Below, piece by piece: positions 34,948 through 44,362 of a DNA stretch of 53,565 nucleotides. The notes under the pieces were generated by a model. The model worked only from the letters and a program-made list of their open reading frames with translations. It was not told the DNA's origin and did not search any database. Origin of the DNA: Candidatus Thalassarchaeaceae archaeon (GTDB taxonomy: Archaea; Thermoplasmatota; Poseidoniia; Poseidoniales; Thalassarchaeaceae); NCBI GenBank assembly GCA_023700255.1, contig JAJPRD010000001.1, positions 1 to 53,565 of the forward strand, given 5' to 3'. How positions within the stretch are numbered: position 1 is the first letter of the stretch; each line of letters begins with the position of its first letter. Made by a program: the position numbers and the translations under genes.

Positions 34948-35661
34948 TTATTTATTCATGTTTAATGCATTCATCAGATCATCACCAGTAATCATTGGGA
35001 TGTTATGTTTAGCCGCATATATCCTTGCATCTGGAACTGAAAGAGCCCCATCTCCATCTGGTTGAAGCATTTCAGCGCCAATAGTTGCAGGAACTTGACC
35101 CGCAAGTCTAGCAATAGCTACTGCTAATTCGGTATGCCCCTGTCTTGTAGATAGTCCACCTGGTGATTCTCTACAAACAGGTATATGGCCGGGTGTACGA
35201 AACTCATTACCTAATGCTTTGTATGCCTCTTCTCCATTTACCGATTTATTCATTAATTCACCAGATAGTTCTCCAAATCTTTTTGTTGTTAATGATCGAT
35301 CTCTATCTGTAATTCCAGTGTACGTGTCACGATGATTTATCGATAAAGTAAAGGCGGACCTTGTGTCATATTGTAAATCATTAGTAATTAGATGAGAAAG
35401 AACCGGATTATCATTTACTAGTTCTTGATGTGTATGCAAATCTTGCAACCATGGTAGATCAAACATTTGCCCTATTTCATCACCTATTGCTAAGAAAAGT
35501 AGACCTCCACAATCTATTCTTAGACGTCTCATGACTGCAGGTGTTGCTGCTGTTGCTGGCCATAATAAATCAGTTTCTTTCTCTCTAAAATCAGAATCAA
35601 AAACCATCACTGGTTTCCCTTGAGAGAATGCCAATATAGCATCATCAACTGTGTCAGCCAT
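34948..35661 (-). CDS. ribB: 3,4-dihydroxy-2-butanone-4-phosphate synthase
   Basis: 237 residues. Converts ribulose 5-phosphate to the four-carbon riboflavin precursor. Visible: the acidic loop DSDFREKETDLLWPA, the PVCRESPGG/STRQGHTELAVAIARLAG block (family RxGHTE motif) and MLQPDGDGALSV near the C-terminus. Monofunctional: no GTP cyclohydrolase II domain is attached. First gene of the riboflavin run. The 92-base upstream gap (35662-35753) is shared with the divergent GHMP kinase and contains TCAAACGGTTA at 35699-35709, also found upstream of the subtilase at 25892-25902. Confidence 0.95.
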   Translation of the reverse strand: MADTVDDAILAFSQGKPVMVFDSDFREKETDLLWPATAATPAVMRRLRIDCGGLLFLAIGDEIGQMFDLPWLQDLHTHQELVNDNPVLSHLITNDLQYDTRSAFTLSINHRDTYTGITDRDRSLTTKRFGELSGELMNKSVNGEEAYKALGNEFRTPGHIPVCRESPGGLSTRQGHTELAVAIARLAGQVPATIGAEMLQPDGDGALSVPDARIYAAKHNIPMITGDDLMNALNMNK

Positions 35662-35753
35662 GTATCTCGGAGGGGGTACCCAAAGGGGTTATTTTCGGTC
35701 AAACGGTTAGGCTTGAGCGGAGGGTTCTCATGTAACCAAGCATCGGACTATCT

Positions 35754-36632
35754 ATGGTTGAGCGTTTTGAAGTCATTGTCCCAGTTCGCGTAGATTTAGC
35801 AGGAGGTTGGACTGACGTACCTCCGTATTGCAATGATTTTGGTGGAGAAGTTGTTAATTTTACTATAAATAAATATATTCATGCAGTGATGGAAAAAGAT
35901 GAATCTGGTAGAATAAGGGTTGAATATTCAAGTGAGGTTCCAACCGGCTCAGGCCTTGGCACAAGTGGTGCATTAAATGTAGGTCTAATTGCAACGATAT
36001 TAGGGCATAAAAAATCTCCTGAGAAGGTAGCGGAAATGGCATTTCAATTTGAATCAATTTTAGAAAATAAAGGTGGTCGACAAGATCAATGGGCATCAGC
36101 ACATGGTGGTTTTAATCATCTACTATTTATTGGAGATAGTGTTGAAATACTCCCATTTGAACCGATGAAATCTTCTAAAAATTGGTTGAAAAAACATTTC
36201 ATTATTGCAGATACTAAAATCACGCATAATTCCGGTAAGTTACATGATTCAATATGGGAGAGGTATAATTCCGGCGATGAAGATGTAATCAACGGATTAC
36301 ATAAAATCAGAGCGGCTGCGAGAAAAATGTCAGATGGCATTCAGAGAGATCGACGCGAGTTAGTTGTAGAATCTTTAAGAGATGTCTGTGAAGGTGTAGA
36401 TTTGATGGACTCCTCATTACATGACCCATTCCGAGCAGTAATTCAACCTCTAATTGAATCTAAATCAGTTACGGCATGGAAAGCATTGGGTGCAGGTGCA
36501 GGTGGAACTGTTGGTATTCTTTGTTCACCAATGTTTAGAAAAAATGTTACCGAGAACTTGGAAAAAGAAGGTTGGGAAATTATTGATTGGGATTATGATG
36601 AGCAAGGTATGCGTATTATTTCTGATGAATAA
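35754..36632 (+). CDS. GHMP-family sugar kinase (HddA / fucokinase-like)
   Basis: 292 residues. Begins VPVRVDLAGGWTDVPPYCND, typical for sugar-1-kinase members such as D-glycero-D-manno-heptose 7-phosphate kinase and L-fucokinase. The ATP motif is PTGSGLGTSGALNVGLIA. GGRQDQWASAHGG matches the third conserved block. The C-terminal ALGAGAGGTVGILC closes the fold. Probably phosphorylates a sugar for nucleotide-sugar and surface glycan synthesis. Exact substrate cannot be fixed. Divergent from ribB. Confidence 0.88.
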   Translation: MVERFEVIVPVRVDLAGGWTDVPPYCNDFGGEVVNFTINKYIHAVMEKDESGRIRVEYSSEVPTGSGLGTSGALNVGLIATILGHKKSPEKVAEMAFQFESILENKGGRQDQWASAHGGFNHLLFIGDSVEILPFEPMKSSKNWLKKHFIIADTKITHNSGKLHDSIWERYNSGDEDVINGLHKIRAAARKMSDGIQRDRRELVVESLRDVCEGVDLMDSSLHDPFRAVIQPLIESKSVTAWKALGAGAGGTVGILCSPMFRKNVTENLEKEGWEIIDWDYDEQGMRIISDE

Positions 36633-36684
36633 TTCCCAAACCTATCGGGTAAACACTCAAACGTCACTAATCATCCCATAACTT

Positions 36685-39345
36685 ATGCAATCCACACGTC
36701 GAAGTCTAACTATTGGCGTAGTGTTGCTATTAACACTCAGTTATTTGTCTATGTCTGTTACTGCTCAATCTGATTCAGTTGAGAATCATCCTACAAGTGA
36801 TGACCCATACATGTACTTCTGGGGTTCTGAGAGTTTAGATGATTGCTGGAATAATTTTGATAATTTATCAGAAGGTTCAGCATCGGAAGGTTATGGTGAG
36901 ATATTATTTCCTGAAGGACAGGATGTAAGTGTAGACTTTTCTTGTGAACTACAAACTGGATTTTCCGACGATTTTATTTTGGAGACTAATGGAACAATTA
37001 ATGTTAGAATGAAATTCAATATTGAATCAGGGAATTGTGGAGGAGAAGAATGTGATCTTACAATAACTTTGTTCAGAGGTGAAGAACAGATTTCTCAGCA
37101 TACTGAGTCCGCTAACTCAATAAATAATGGTAATGATTTTATCACTGATTGGGATATTACAGTTAGTGAATCTTTCCAAACTTGGTCAAAAGATACCAGA
37201 ACAGTAATTACAATCAGTTATTCAGTTCCTGCTGAAGGTGGACCTCTATGTCAAAGTCCTATTCCTGGTACTCCTGGTGCTGATTGTTCGGGTAGCTTCC
37301 GAATGTACTATTCAGACCAAGGAGGTGATCCGGGTGGTGTTTACGTAGAGTTCCCAATTTTTGTTTCACTCTTAGATTCTGAAGCTAACTTAGGAAAATT
37401 ATCTATTGGACCAATTTTGTTCATTATACCCTTCCTAGCAGTACTGGCTCTTTTAGGATGGGTAGCATATCGTGAAGATTGGAATTCAAAAGAGGAATTC
37501 GCCGAACCATTTGAAATGTCTGTTTGGATAGCAGAAACGATTGAAAAAATCAATCCATTTAATTGGGTTCCTTCTGCCATCGCGGGAATTAGAACTGCCT
37601 CAATAGAATGGAGAAAAGGTGGTGCATTAACTGAGAACAAAACTCGACGAGTGATCACACTTTGTTTAATGTATTTCGCTCAAGGTCTTCCATGGGGATT
37701 CGCCAGTATTACATTTGCCGCTTATCTGGTTGATAACGGGACTCCAGTAGAAGATATAGCCATATTATTCGCTACTGTAGCACTACCATGGACCTTCAAA
37801 TGGATTTGGGGTCCAGTAGTAGACGCTGTATTTATTGAAAGATATGGGCCTCGTAGGCAATGGGTACTGTTTGCCCAAGTCGGAATGGCTTTGACATTAG
37901 GAAGTCTGATTTTTGTTGATGATCTTAATGAACAAGTAGATTTAGTCACTAGAGTATTATTCGTTCATAACATATTTGCATCACTTCAAGATGTAGCTAC
38001 TGATGCACTAGCTGTAGAAATTCTTCAACCTGATGAGGTTGCTAAGGTGAATGGATTCATGTTTGCTGCCAAGAGGGGTGGAATTATTATTGGAGGTGCA
38101 GGATTAGGAGTTCTCGTATCCTACATTGGGATTTCAGGAGTGATTTTGGCACAATTAGCTCTACTGATGTTAATTATCTGGGTACCTCTGACATTGATAG
38201 AAAAACCTGGGGTTAAGTTGTTCCCTTGGTCCAAGATCGATGCAATTCTAATAGATTCAGAAAACAATGAGGATACTATAGATAATGATGATTCTGAAAC
38301 TCCTTGGGTTGATGAGACAGAATTCCTTAAGGCTAAGACTGTTGGATACAGTGTTTCTGAACAAAGAATTTCAATCACAGCATTTTTTACGATAATTGGT
38401 TTGATAGTTTGGTTTGTAGGATTTGCTATTGATGTATTCACTATCGACTGGTCCTTGGGTTCGCTGGTTAGGACATTTACTAATCCGATTAGTTACATTT
38501 CTCTTTCTTTAGCTATATTATCTGTTTTAATCAAATTAATTTTAGATAATTCGGGTAATGAAGAAACTCTATTGCCAGAGGTCCCTAATCCATTCTCCGT
38601 ATTACCTCTGGGAACTAAAAATACAGTTGCAAGAATTTCTTTTTATCTTGTTAAAGCCTTTTCTGTAAAGTCTGCATTAATATTAATTGGCCTTTGTCTT
38701 CTTGCCGAACTATACGTCTTTGTAGTCCCAATAACATTTGATATTTTCATCAATGGAGTGGGATGGTCCCAAGCAAAGTATAACGGGATAGTTGGTGGAA
38801 TAGTTGTTTTCGGAGTGATGTTTGGCCAGATATTTGGCGGATTTTTAGGTGATCGTTATGGTACAAGAAGAGTGGCAATGGTATTCTTCCTTGCTCTGGC
38901 ATTTTCTAATGCATGTCTAGCATTCTTAGAACCTGTATGGAGTAATACTACTATCATGATAACATTCCTCATTCTCCAAGGGATTATAGCAGGAATAGCT
39001 TGGATTTGCATTGTTTCATTGACAATGAGGCTGACATGGAGTAAGGTTGGTGGTACACAATTCACCGCATATATGTCATTTTTCAATCTATCAGGTGTAT
39101 TCGCTTACACATTAACTGGTAGACTTATAGAAATCTTTGATTATTCCTCCGCTATTTACTTAGGTGCAATTTTAACTATGGTAACAGTGGTGTTGTTGAT
39201 TTTCATCGATGAGAATGAGACTGATAGAGTTCTTGAGGGACGTATTCAAGATGATGAGGAATGGGAAGAAGAAGATCCAGATACTGATTTGGGAGAACGT
39301 CCTGAATGGTGGAATGATGGAGATTTACAACCATCTACCTCTTAG
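36685..39345 (+). CDS. AmpG-like MFS transporter with exported N-terminal domain
   Basis: 886 residues. A signal peptide (SLTIGVVLLLTLSYLSMSV, to about 27) is followed by an extracytoplasmic acidic domain (about 28-235) containing cysteine pairs (e.g. FSCEL, GNCGGEEC). A membrane helix comes next, then a cytoplasmic linker. The MFS domain follows, starting ITLCLMYFAQGLPWGFASI, as in AmpG/PAT-type muropeptide or acetyl-CoA transporters. Signature loop: GDRYGTRR. An insertion of about 100 acidic residues splits the two halves. The ATG is preceded by a 52-base gap. An N-terminal exported domain on an MFS carrier is unusual; it may bind substrate. Archaea lack peptidoglycan, so the substrate is open. 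Confidence 0.85.
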   Translation: MQSTRRSLTIGVVLLLTLSYLSMSVTAQSDSVENHPTSDDPYMYFWGSESLDDCWNNFDNLSEGSASEGYGEILFPEGQDVSVDFSCELQTGFSDDFILETNGTINVRMKFNIESGNCGGEECDLTITLFRGEEQISQHTESANSINNGNDFITDWDITVSESFQTWSKDTRTVITISYSVPAEGGPLCQSPIPGTPGADCSGSFRMYYSDQGGDPGGVYVEFPIFVSLLDSEANLGKLSIGPILFIIPFLAVLALLGWVAYREDWNSKEEFAEPFEMSVWIAETIEKINPFNWVPSAIAGIRTASIEWRKGGALTENKTRRVITLCLMYFAQGLPWGFASITFAAYLVDNGTPVEDIAILFATVALPWTFKWIWGPVVDAVFIERYGPRRQWVLFAQVGMALTLGSLIFVDDLNEQVDLVTRVLFVHNIFASLQDVATDALAVEILQPDEVAKVNGFMFAAKRGGIIIGGAGLGVLVSYIGISGVILAQLALLMLIIWVPLTLIEKPGVKLFPWSKIDAILIDSENNEDTIDNDDSETPWVDETEFLKAKTVGYSVSEQRISITAFFTIIGLIVWFVGFAIDVFTIDWSLGSLVRTFTNPISYISLSLAILSVLIKLILDNSGNEETLLPEVPNPFSVLPLGTKNTVARISFYLVKAFSVKSALILIGLCLLAELYVFVVPITFDIFINGVGWSQAKYNGIVGGIVVFGVMFGQIFGGFLGDRYGTRRVAMVFFLALAFSNACLAFLEPVWSNTTIMITFLILQGIIAGIAWICIVSLTMRLTWSKVGGTQFTAYMSFFNLSGVFAYTLTGRLIEIFDYSSAIYLGAILTMVTVVLLIFIDENETDRVLEGRIQDDEEWEEEDPDTDLGERPEWWNDGDLQPSTS

Positions 39346-39372
39346 ATAATTATTCAGAATAATGTATTGTTC

Positions 39373-39403
39373 AAAGAGCCTCAGGTTCATTAGTCCTCGG
39401 CTG
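39373..39403 (+). repeat. 31-nt exact repeat, copy 1, upstream of glutaredoxin gene
   Basis: Identical over 31 bases to 44363-44393. It starts AAAGAGCCTCAGG and ends CCTCGGCTG. Inside, AGCC pairs with GGCT and AGG with CCT around a nine-base loop (TTCATTAGT), so a short hairpin can form. It ends 26 bases before the ATG at 39430. Downstream of the identical core the two copies stay similar (GGTT..CATA.GG pattern) up to the ribosome-binding region. Confidence 0.85.
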
Positions 39404-39429
39404 GTAGGTTTGCCATAGGATGTGGAGAC

Positions 39430-39696
39430 ATGGATAGGTTTTCTGAAATATTGAATGAATGTAATACTGACTTTTTACTTTTTACACAGACTATTTGTGG
39501 CTATTGTAATCTAGCTAAGAATGTTTTAAAATCAAAAAATTTGACATTTTCAGAAATAAATATGGATTATGAAGATAATCTTCGTTCTGAAGTAGTTGGA
39601 GTTACAGGACATCGTACAGTGCCTATTTGTTTTGATATGCGTGGTGAGAAACCAGTATTAATTGGTGGTTCAGACCATTTAATGGACTATTTATAA
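39430..39696 (+). CDS. glutaredoxin
   Basis: 88 residues, standard glutaredoxin length. Thioredoxin fold with the redox motif CGYC (C23, C26), the cis-Pro in RTVPICF and GGSDHLMDYL at the C-terminus. Dithiol type. Acts in disulfide reduction, probably with the TrxB-like reductase or a low-molecular thiol. Start ATG 39430 preceded by GGATGTGGAG. Its 5' leader carries the exact repeat shared with the NifU-like gene, hinting at common control. Converges with, and overlaps by 10 bases, the hydrolase gene on the other strand. Confidence 0.93.
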   Translation: MDRFSEILNECNTDFLLFTQTICGYCNLAKNVLKSKNLTFSEINMDYEDNLRSEVVGVTGHRTVPICFDMRGEKPVLIGGSDHLMDYL

Positions 39697-40286
39697 TCTA
39701 TCGAGTCCGCCATATTTTGTATTCCAGATTTCAATTCACCTAATTGATTTAGATTAACCATATGACCTTTATCATGTTCTAATTTTATCACATCCCATCC
39801 GGCCTGTTCAAAAATTTCTAAATGCTCAAGTCCTTGTTCTAAAGGAACTAGGTGATCTCTAGATCCATGCATCCATGCAACCTTTCTACTCCTTATAAAT
39901 GGTAAGATTTCTCTGAGCTTTTCAGGTCTAACTGTTTTTGTACCTAATAGAACCAAACCAACTATTCTGTTTTGTATTTCATGTTCAAGCATCGCTGAAG
40001 CAATTGCTGCACCTTGTGAAAAACCACCTATTATGATTGGTCCATCTGGAATTTCAGAAACAACTCTAGATATAGAATCATCAACTTGTCTTAATGATTC
40101 TTCATTAAGTGGCTCAGTAGGATTATCTGATCGTAACCACCAAGCAAATCCTCCTCTTGTTGGATGAGGGATTTGTGCTTCAGGGCAGAGTATAGTCCAA
40201 CCCTCCGGCCCTAATTGTTTAGCCAACGGTTGCATTTTGGCAGAGGTTCCAGTCATACCATGCATCATTACAAAAGTACCTGACAT
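39687..40286 (-). CDS. alpha/beta hydrolase, phospholipase/carboxylesterase family
   Basis: About 199 residues. Motifs: MMHGMTGTSAKMQPLA (oxyanion HG), nucleophile elbow GGFSQGAAIAS, catalytic Asp in GSRDHLVPLEQ and His in DKGHMV. Length and order match the COG0400 carboxylesterase/acyl-protein thioesterase family. Start ATG 40286 preferred over the TTG at 40307, which lies inside the upstream gene and lacks a ribosome site. Substrate unknown. Confidence 0.9.
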   Translation of the reverse strand: MSGTFVMMHGMTGTSAKMQPLAKQLGPEGWTILCPEAQIPHPTRGGFAWWLRSDNPTEPLNEESLRQVDDSISRVVSEIPDGPIIIGGFSQGAAIASAMLEHEIQNRIVGLVLLGTKTVRPEKLREILPFIRSRKVAWMHGSRDHLVPLEQGLEHLEIFEQAGWDVIKLEHDKGHMVNLNQLGELKSGIQNMADSIDYK

Positions 40287-40294
40287 ATTATCAT

Positions 40295-41257
40295 CTAGAG
40301 GTTCCAAGAATAAGTAATTCCGCCTGCTAATAATATTCTTAAATGTGTATTGCCGGTAAATGTCGCGGTAAGAGTATATTCTTCACTTGGGTATGGTATT
40401 GTACCTAAAGTTCCAGTTTCTTCCGCTCCTGGACCCCAAAGTCGTTCTAGTGCAGAAACAGATGTATGATCTCTTAAAGTCAGGGATATTGTAGATCCAC
40501 CCCCACATGATGCATCTAAGAAATATATCATTTCATTCCATTCTCCATCCCTTGGATGGTCGCTAACAAAGAATGTATCTACAAATTCAGCATCAGGGCC
40601 GGTATTATACCAATTATTACTGTATAAATCCCCTCCTCTTACAAAATAAACATCGCCTGTATGGCCAACTCCATTATCTGCATTTTTCATCTTTAATTGT
40701 ATAACTCCTTCTGAATCAGTCCAAATAAAAGACGAGAAGAATGCTATGTTCCCATCGAATATATAATCAATTGAAGATCCATCATTTGCAGTTGCTCTTA
40801 TCGAAGCTATGGATGAATCAACAGATGTAACAATTGCATTCCAATCATTTCCAAATAAACTAAAACTCCAAGCCTTATTTCTTGATAATGGGAAATCTAG
40901 TACAGTTTGAGACATGCCATTTTCAAAAGGACTTAAATCGTCATGAGTAATTCTTCCAAGGAATGGATTATGATTCAATACTGCATGTCTTCTTGCTTCT
41001 CCAATACTTGAAATAGCAAGCATATAAGCCGTTCCATTTTCTTCAATATCTGTTGTAGCTACAACCAATTTTGTAGTATCATCGCTATAATCAGGTGTGG
41101 AAAATGTGTATAACCAGTTATCTCCAAGTTCCCACTCCGGAACTGAAATTTCCTCATCTCCAGAACTACCAATAATTCCATTAGATATTCCTGTACATCC
41201 TGCTAAAGAAGTAATCATCATAATCATGACTATACCAACTGTCGCGATTCTACTCAT
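40295..41257 (-). CDS. lipoprotein of unknown function
   Basis: 320 residues. The signal peptide VGIVMIMMITSLAGCTG ends in a lipobox (LAGC), so the mature protein is likely anchored by a lipid on Cys. The rest is exported, acidic and beta-rich (e.g. WELGDNWLYTFSTPDYSDD; similar WxxGDxWxY wording occurs in the large PKD protein at 50141, SWKIGDKWNY). ATG 41257 chosen: AGAGG lies 7 bases upstream. No enzymatic motif recognised. An AACGGT hexamer lies 33 bases upstream of the start. Confidence 0.78.
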   Translation of the reverse strand: MSRIATVGIVMIMMITSLAGCTGISNGIIGSSGDEEISVPEWELGDNWLYTFSTPDYSDDTTKLVVATTDIEENGTAYMLAISSIGEARRHAVLNHNPFLGRITHDDLSPFENGMSQTVLDFPLSRNKAWSFSLFGNDWNAIVTSVDSSIASIRATANDGSSIDYIFDGNIAFFSSFIWTDSEGVIQLKMKNADNGVGHTGDVYFVRGGDLYSNNWYNTGPDAEFVDTFFVSDHPRDGEWNEMIYFLDASCGGGSTISLTLRDHTSVSALERLWGPGAEETGTLGTIPYPSEEYTLTATFTGNTHLRILLAGGITYSWNL

Positions 41258-41303
41258 GTTAATGCCTCTTATCAATTAGTCAAGAGGCTAACGGTCTGTA
41301 GTC

Positions 41304-43379
41304 TCAGAAAAGTCCAGTAGCGGTTAATGTATCAGTTCCAGCGAGTACAACTGCCACTATGGACATTAATTTAATGAGGATGTTCAATGATGGTCCAGAC
41401 GTATCTTTGAATGGATCTCCAATTGTATCTCCTATGATTGCAGCATCGTGAGCAGAGTCTCCTTTTTCTGTTCCTTCAATATGTCCTTGTTCTATTGCTT
41501 TCTTTGCATTGTCCCAAGCTCCACCTGCATTGGCCATGAATAGTGCCATCAAAACTCCAGTTACGAGTGATCCTGCTAGAAGTCCTCCTAATGCATTCCA
41601 GCCTAGAACTAATCCAACAATGACTGGTGCTGTTACTGCAACTACACCCGGTCCCACCATCTCCCTTAGTGCTGCTTGAGTTGAGATATCTACACATTTC
41701 TTAGAATCCGGTTTCACACCTTCTTTTCCTTCTAGAAGTCCTGGTATTTCTCTGAATTGTCTTCTGATTTCAATAACCATTTCTTGAGCTGCTTTTCCAA
41801 CTGAAGTCATTGTCATAGCAGCAACTACGAATGGTAATCCTCCTCCAATTAGTAGTCCGACTACAACCATTGGATTTGTTAAATCTAAATCTATACCTTC
41901 ACCTATTGCTGAAGCATAGGCCGCGAATAATGCGAGTGCAGTTAATGCTGCTGAACCAATAGCAAATCCTTTTCCAACTGCTGCAGTTGTATTTCCTATT
42001 GAATCTAGTTCATCAGTAATTGCACGAACCTCTTTGCCCAGGCTACTCATCTCAGCAATACCTCCTGCGTTGTCTGCAACTGGTCCATATGCGTCTACAG
42101 TCATTGTGACTCCTACTGTAGCGAGCATTCCCATAGCAGCCATTGCAATCCCGTAAAGACCCATTTCTCCACCACCATTGAGCTCATTAGCTCCTAGGAT
42201 ACCAACTGAAATCAGAATGATAGGAAGGAATGTAGACATCATACCTATCGAAAGTCCTGCTATCGCATTAGTTGCCGGTCCTGTTTTTGACATTTCTCCA
42301 ATGTGAGCAATTGCTTTAGTTTTAATTCCGAAAACTGGTTCAATACCTGTATAGTATTCAGTAACTAATCCAATCAGAATACCTACGATACTTCCTAGTA
42401 CTACTGAGTGCATAACTCCAATTTCAACATCAATTAGACCTTGATAAATAGCTAGGTATCCACCCGCCCAGAATAAAGCAGCAGCAATAAATGTAGTATT
42501 TCTTAATGCAGCAGCAGCATCAGATCCATTCTTTAAAAATGTCATCGAGAATACACCGATTATAGATGCGATGTAACCTATTAATCCAAGCATAATTGGC
42601 ATTATTACATAGTCAACTGACATGTCTTCAGAATTACTTGCAATAATCATTGCAGCAATTATAGAACCAACGAATGACTCGAAAATATCTGCACCCATTC
42701 CTGCCACATCGCCAACATTGTCTCCAACATTGTCTGCGATAACACCAGGGTTTCGTGGATCATCTTCTGGAATTCCAGCTTCTACTTTACCAACTAAGTC
42801 CGCTCCAACATCTGCAGCCTTAGTGTATATTCCACCACCTACGCGAGCAAAGAGAGCGATTGATGACGCACCCATCCCGAAACCAGCAGCAGCAGATAAG
42901 TCACTAGCCTCTTTTTCGGCACCGAGCCAGAAAGCAACTAGGGAGATACCTAGTAATCCTAGTCCTCCAACTGAGAGTCCCATAACAGCACCTCCATTGT
43001 ATGAAACAGCCAATGCTCCTGCTTGTCCATCATTCTTAGCAGCCATTGCAGTTCTTCCATTAGCGGATGTTGCTGCACGCATACCAGAGAGTCCAGCAAG
43101 TCCAGATGCAATCGCACCTGCAAAGAATGCTATTGCAGTTTCCAAGTCATTGAGCCATGCTAATAATGCCCCTACAACTAATACGAATACGCTTAGAACT
43201 TTATATTCAGCCTTCATGAAAGCCATAGCACCTTCTTGTATTTCTTTAGTAATGTCAGCGACAATCTCATTGTCTATTTCTACACTATTCACTTTCTTGT
43301 ACAACATAAATGCAATAACAAGACCTACAAGCCCTGCTCCTGCTGCAATTAACGGTATATTTTCTATCATGGTGTTCAC
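41304..43379 (-). CDS. hppA: membrane-bound pyrophosphatase, K+-dependent type
   Basis: 691 residues with about 16 hydrophobic segments. Couples PPi hydrolysis to ion export. Catalytic loops: [20 protein letters not shown] with the following [20 protein letters not shown], and [16 protein letters not shown] near the C-terminus. [16 protein letters not shown] carries Ala where K+-independent enzymes have Lys (GNTTKA), so a K+-dependent enzyme is predicted. K+-dependent forms include both H+ and Na+ pumps, and I cannot decide which from reading alone. Upstream lies an 18-base hairpin at 43410-43427. Confidence 0.96.
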   Translation of the reverse strand: MNTMIENIPLIAAGAGLVGLVIAFMLYKKVNSVEIDNEIVADITKEIQEGAMAFMKAEYKVLSVFVLVVGALLAWLNDLETAIAFFAGAIASGLAGLSGMRAATSANGRTAMAAKNDGQAGALAVSYNGGAVMGLSVGGLGLLGISLVAFWLGAEKEASDLSAAAGFGMGASSIALFARVGGGIYTKAADVGADLVGKVEAGIPEDDPRNPGVIADNVGDNVGDVAGMGADIFESFVGSIIAAMIIASNSEDMSVDYVIMPIMLGLIGYIASIIGVFSMTFLKNGSDAAAALRNTTFIAAALFWAGGYLAIYQGLIDVEIGVMHSVVLGSIVGILIGLVTEYYTGIEPVFGIKTKAIAHIGEMSKTGPATNAIAGLSIGMMSTFLPIILISVGILGANELNGGGEMGLYGIAMAAMGMLATVGVTMTVDAYGPVADNAGGIAEMSSLGKEVRAITDELDSIGNTTAAVGKGFAIGSAALTALALFAAYASAIGEGIDLDLTNPMVVVGLLIGGGLPFVVAAMTMTSVGKAAQEMVIEIRRQFREIPGLLEGKEGVKPDSKKCVDISTQAALREMVGPGVVAVTAPVIVGLVLGWNALGGLLAGSLVTGVLMALFMANAGGAWDNAKKAIEQGHIEGTEKGDSAHDAAIIGDTIGDPFKDTSGPSLNILIKLMSIVAVVLAGTDTLTATGLF

Positions 43380-43409
43380 CTTGTGACCCCGCGACTAAAG
43401 AATTACTTA

Positions 43410-43427
43410 TAATCAGAATCCTGATTA
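43410..43427. promoter_or_regulatory. inverted repeat between amidotransferase stop and hppA start
   Basis: TAATCAG and CTGATTA, seven perfect base pairs around a four-base loop AATC. It lies 31-48 bases upstream of the hppA start and 21 bases after the amidotransferase stop (both minus strand). It could be a terminator for the upstream gene or an operator at the hppA promoter; no T-run follows on the minus strand, which argues mildly for an operator. Confidence 0.45.
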
Positions 43428-43447
43428 ATACCCTTTAGATAATCATG

Positions 43448-44353
43448 TTATGATGATTTTTCTAGAACGATTTTAGCAAAAGAGGCTAAAATTCCGGCTC
43501 CATCATGTTCTCCCCTAAATGATTCATATTCTTCTTTAGAAATATGCCCCCAACCATATGCTCGTTCAATTCTTTTCTTTGCAGCCTCAGGATGAAATTG
43601 TATACCCCATGCGGGCATAGGTTCCCCTAATTCATTTTTTATTCTAACAGCAGTCACAGCATTATGAGATGTTTTAGATAGTAATGTCGAATTATTTGGT
43701 ATTGATATCACATGATCTTGATGACTGAACAATCCAGAGATTATATCGTCATCTTTTGTTTTATGATTGGTTAATAATATATCTGAATCACCTTCTGTTG
43801 TTAGTTCTAAATTCCAGATTCCGCTTGATAATTTTTCTGCACGCTTTATTGTAGATCCTAGTGAATGACATAATAATTGGTGGCCAAAACAAATCCCTAG
43901 TGTTGGTGTTCCAGATTTTGCAGCGGCTCTAAACATAGTCTCAGTTGGCCCCATCCATTTTTCCCACATACTTACATTTTTTTTCGAACCGGAACAAACT
44001 ACTGCGTCTACATTTAATTCATCAAGCCATTTTTTCATTCTTTCTTCATCATCATGCATTGGCATAATAATTCTTTGAAATTTCACTTTTCTTCCTTCTA
44101 AATCAACTTCATTTTGTTCCCAAAATACATATTCATAATTCCAGTTAGGTACGTCAATCTCTTCCAATCGAACTTTTGCTTGAGTATTTGTTTTTTCCCC
44201 GGATTCAAATGATTGCATTTGTGGTGTTAATAGCATCACTTCAACGTCTGATATAGCAGCCATAGGTCTAATGACTTCTTGATTTCCACCATGCCCAAAA
44301 TCTTCACGCTCAACCAATAAGTCAACCATCAGGACTCTGAAAGTGCTACTCAT
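43448..44353 (-). CDS. class I glutamine amidotransferase (GMP synthase-like)
   Basis: 301 residues. The GATase triad is visible: nucleophile Cys in LGICFGHQLL, and the His and Glu in GIQFHPEAAKK. Such stand-alone GuaA-N-like proteins provide ammonia or cleave gamma-glutamyl bonds. The usual family length is about 230-250; here an N-terminal part of about 100 residues precedes the CSGSKKN block. Start ATG 44353 (MSSTFRVLMVDLLVER) preferred: the frame to 44512 runs into the divergent NifU-like gene. Function beyond the domain unknown. Confidence 0.87.
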   Translation of the reverse strand: MSSTFRVLMVDLLVEREDFGHGGNQEVIRPMAAISDVEVMLLTPQMQSFESGEKTNTQAKVRLEEIDVPNWNYEYVFWEQNEVDLEGRKVKFQRIIMPMHDDEERMKKWLDELNVDAVVCSGSKKNVSMWEKWMGPTETMFRAAAKSGTPTLGICFGHQLLCHSLGSTIKRAEKLSSGIWNLELTTEGDSDILLTNHKTKDDDIISGLFSHQDHVISIPNNSTLLSKTSHNAVTAVRIKNELGEPMPAWGIQFHPEAAKKRIERAYGWGHISKEEYESFRGEHDGAGILASFAKIVLEKSS

Positions 44354-44362
44354 GTGTGCTTG

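Noticed and set aside
33386-35753. Possible FMN riboswitch near riboflavin genes
   Set aside because: Gaps are too short (72 and 92 bases) and the conserved RFN-element sequence is not seen.
39373-39403. T-arm-like GGTTCATTAG..CC in the 31-nt repeat, possible tRNA fragment
   Set aside because: Loop is nine bases, there is no five-base stem of T-arm form, and no acceptor or anticodon arms surround it.
42622-43386. 254-residue plus-strand open frame
   Set aside because: Lies wholly antisense to hppA, which has all catalytic motifs; composition (Pro/Ala/Ser-rich) is that of a shadow frame.
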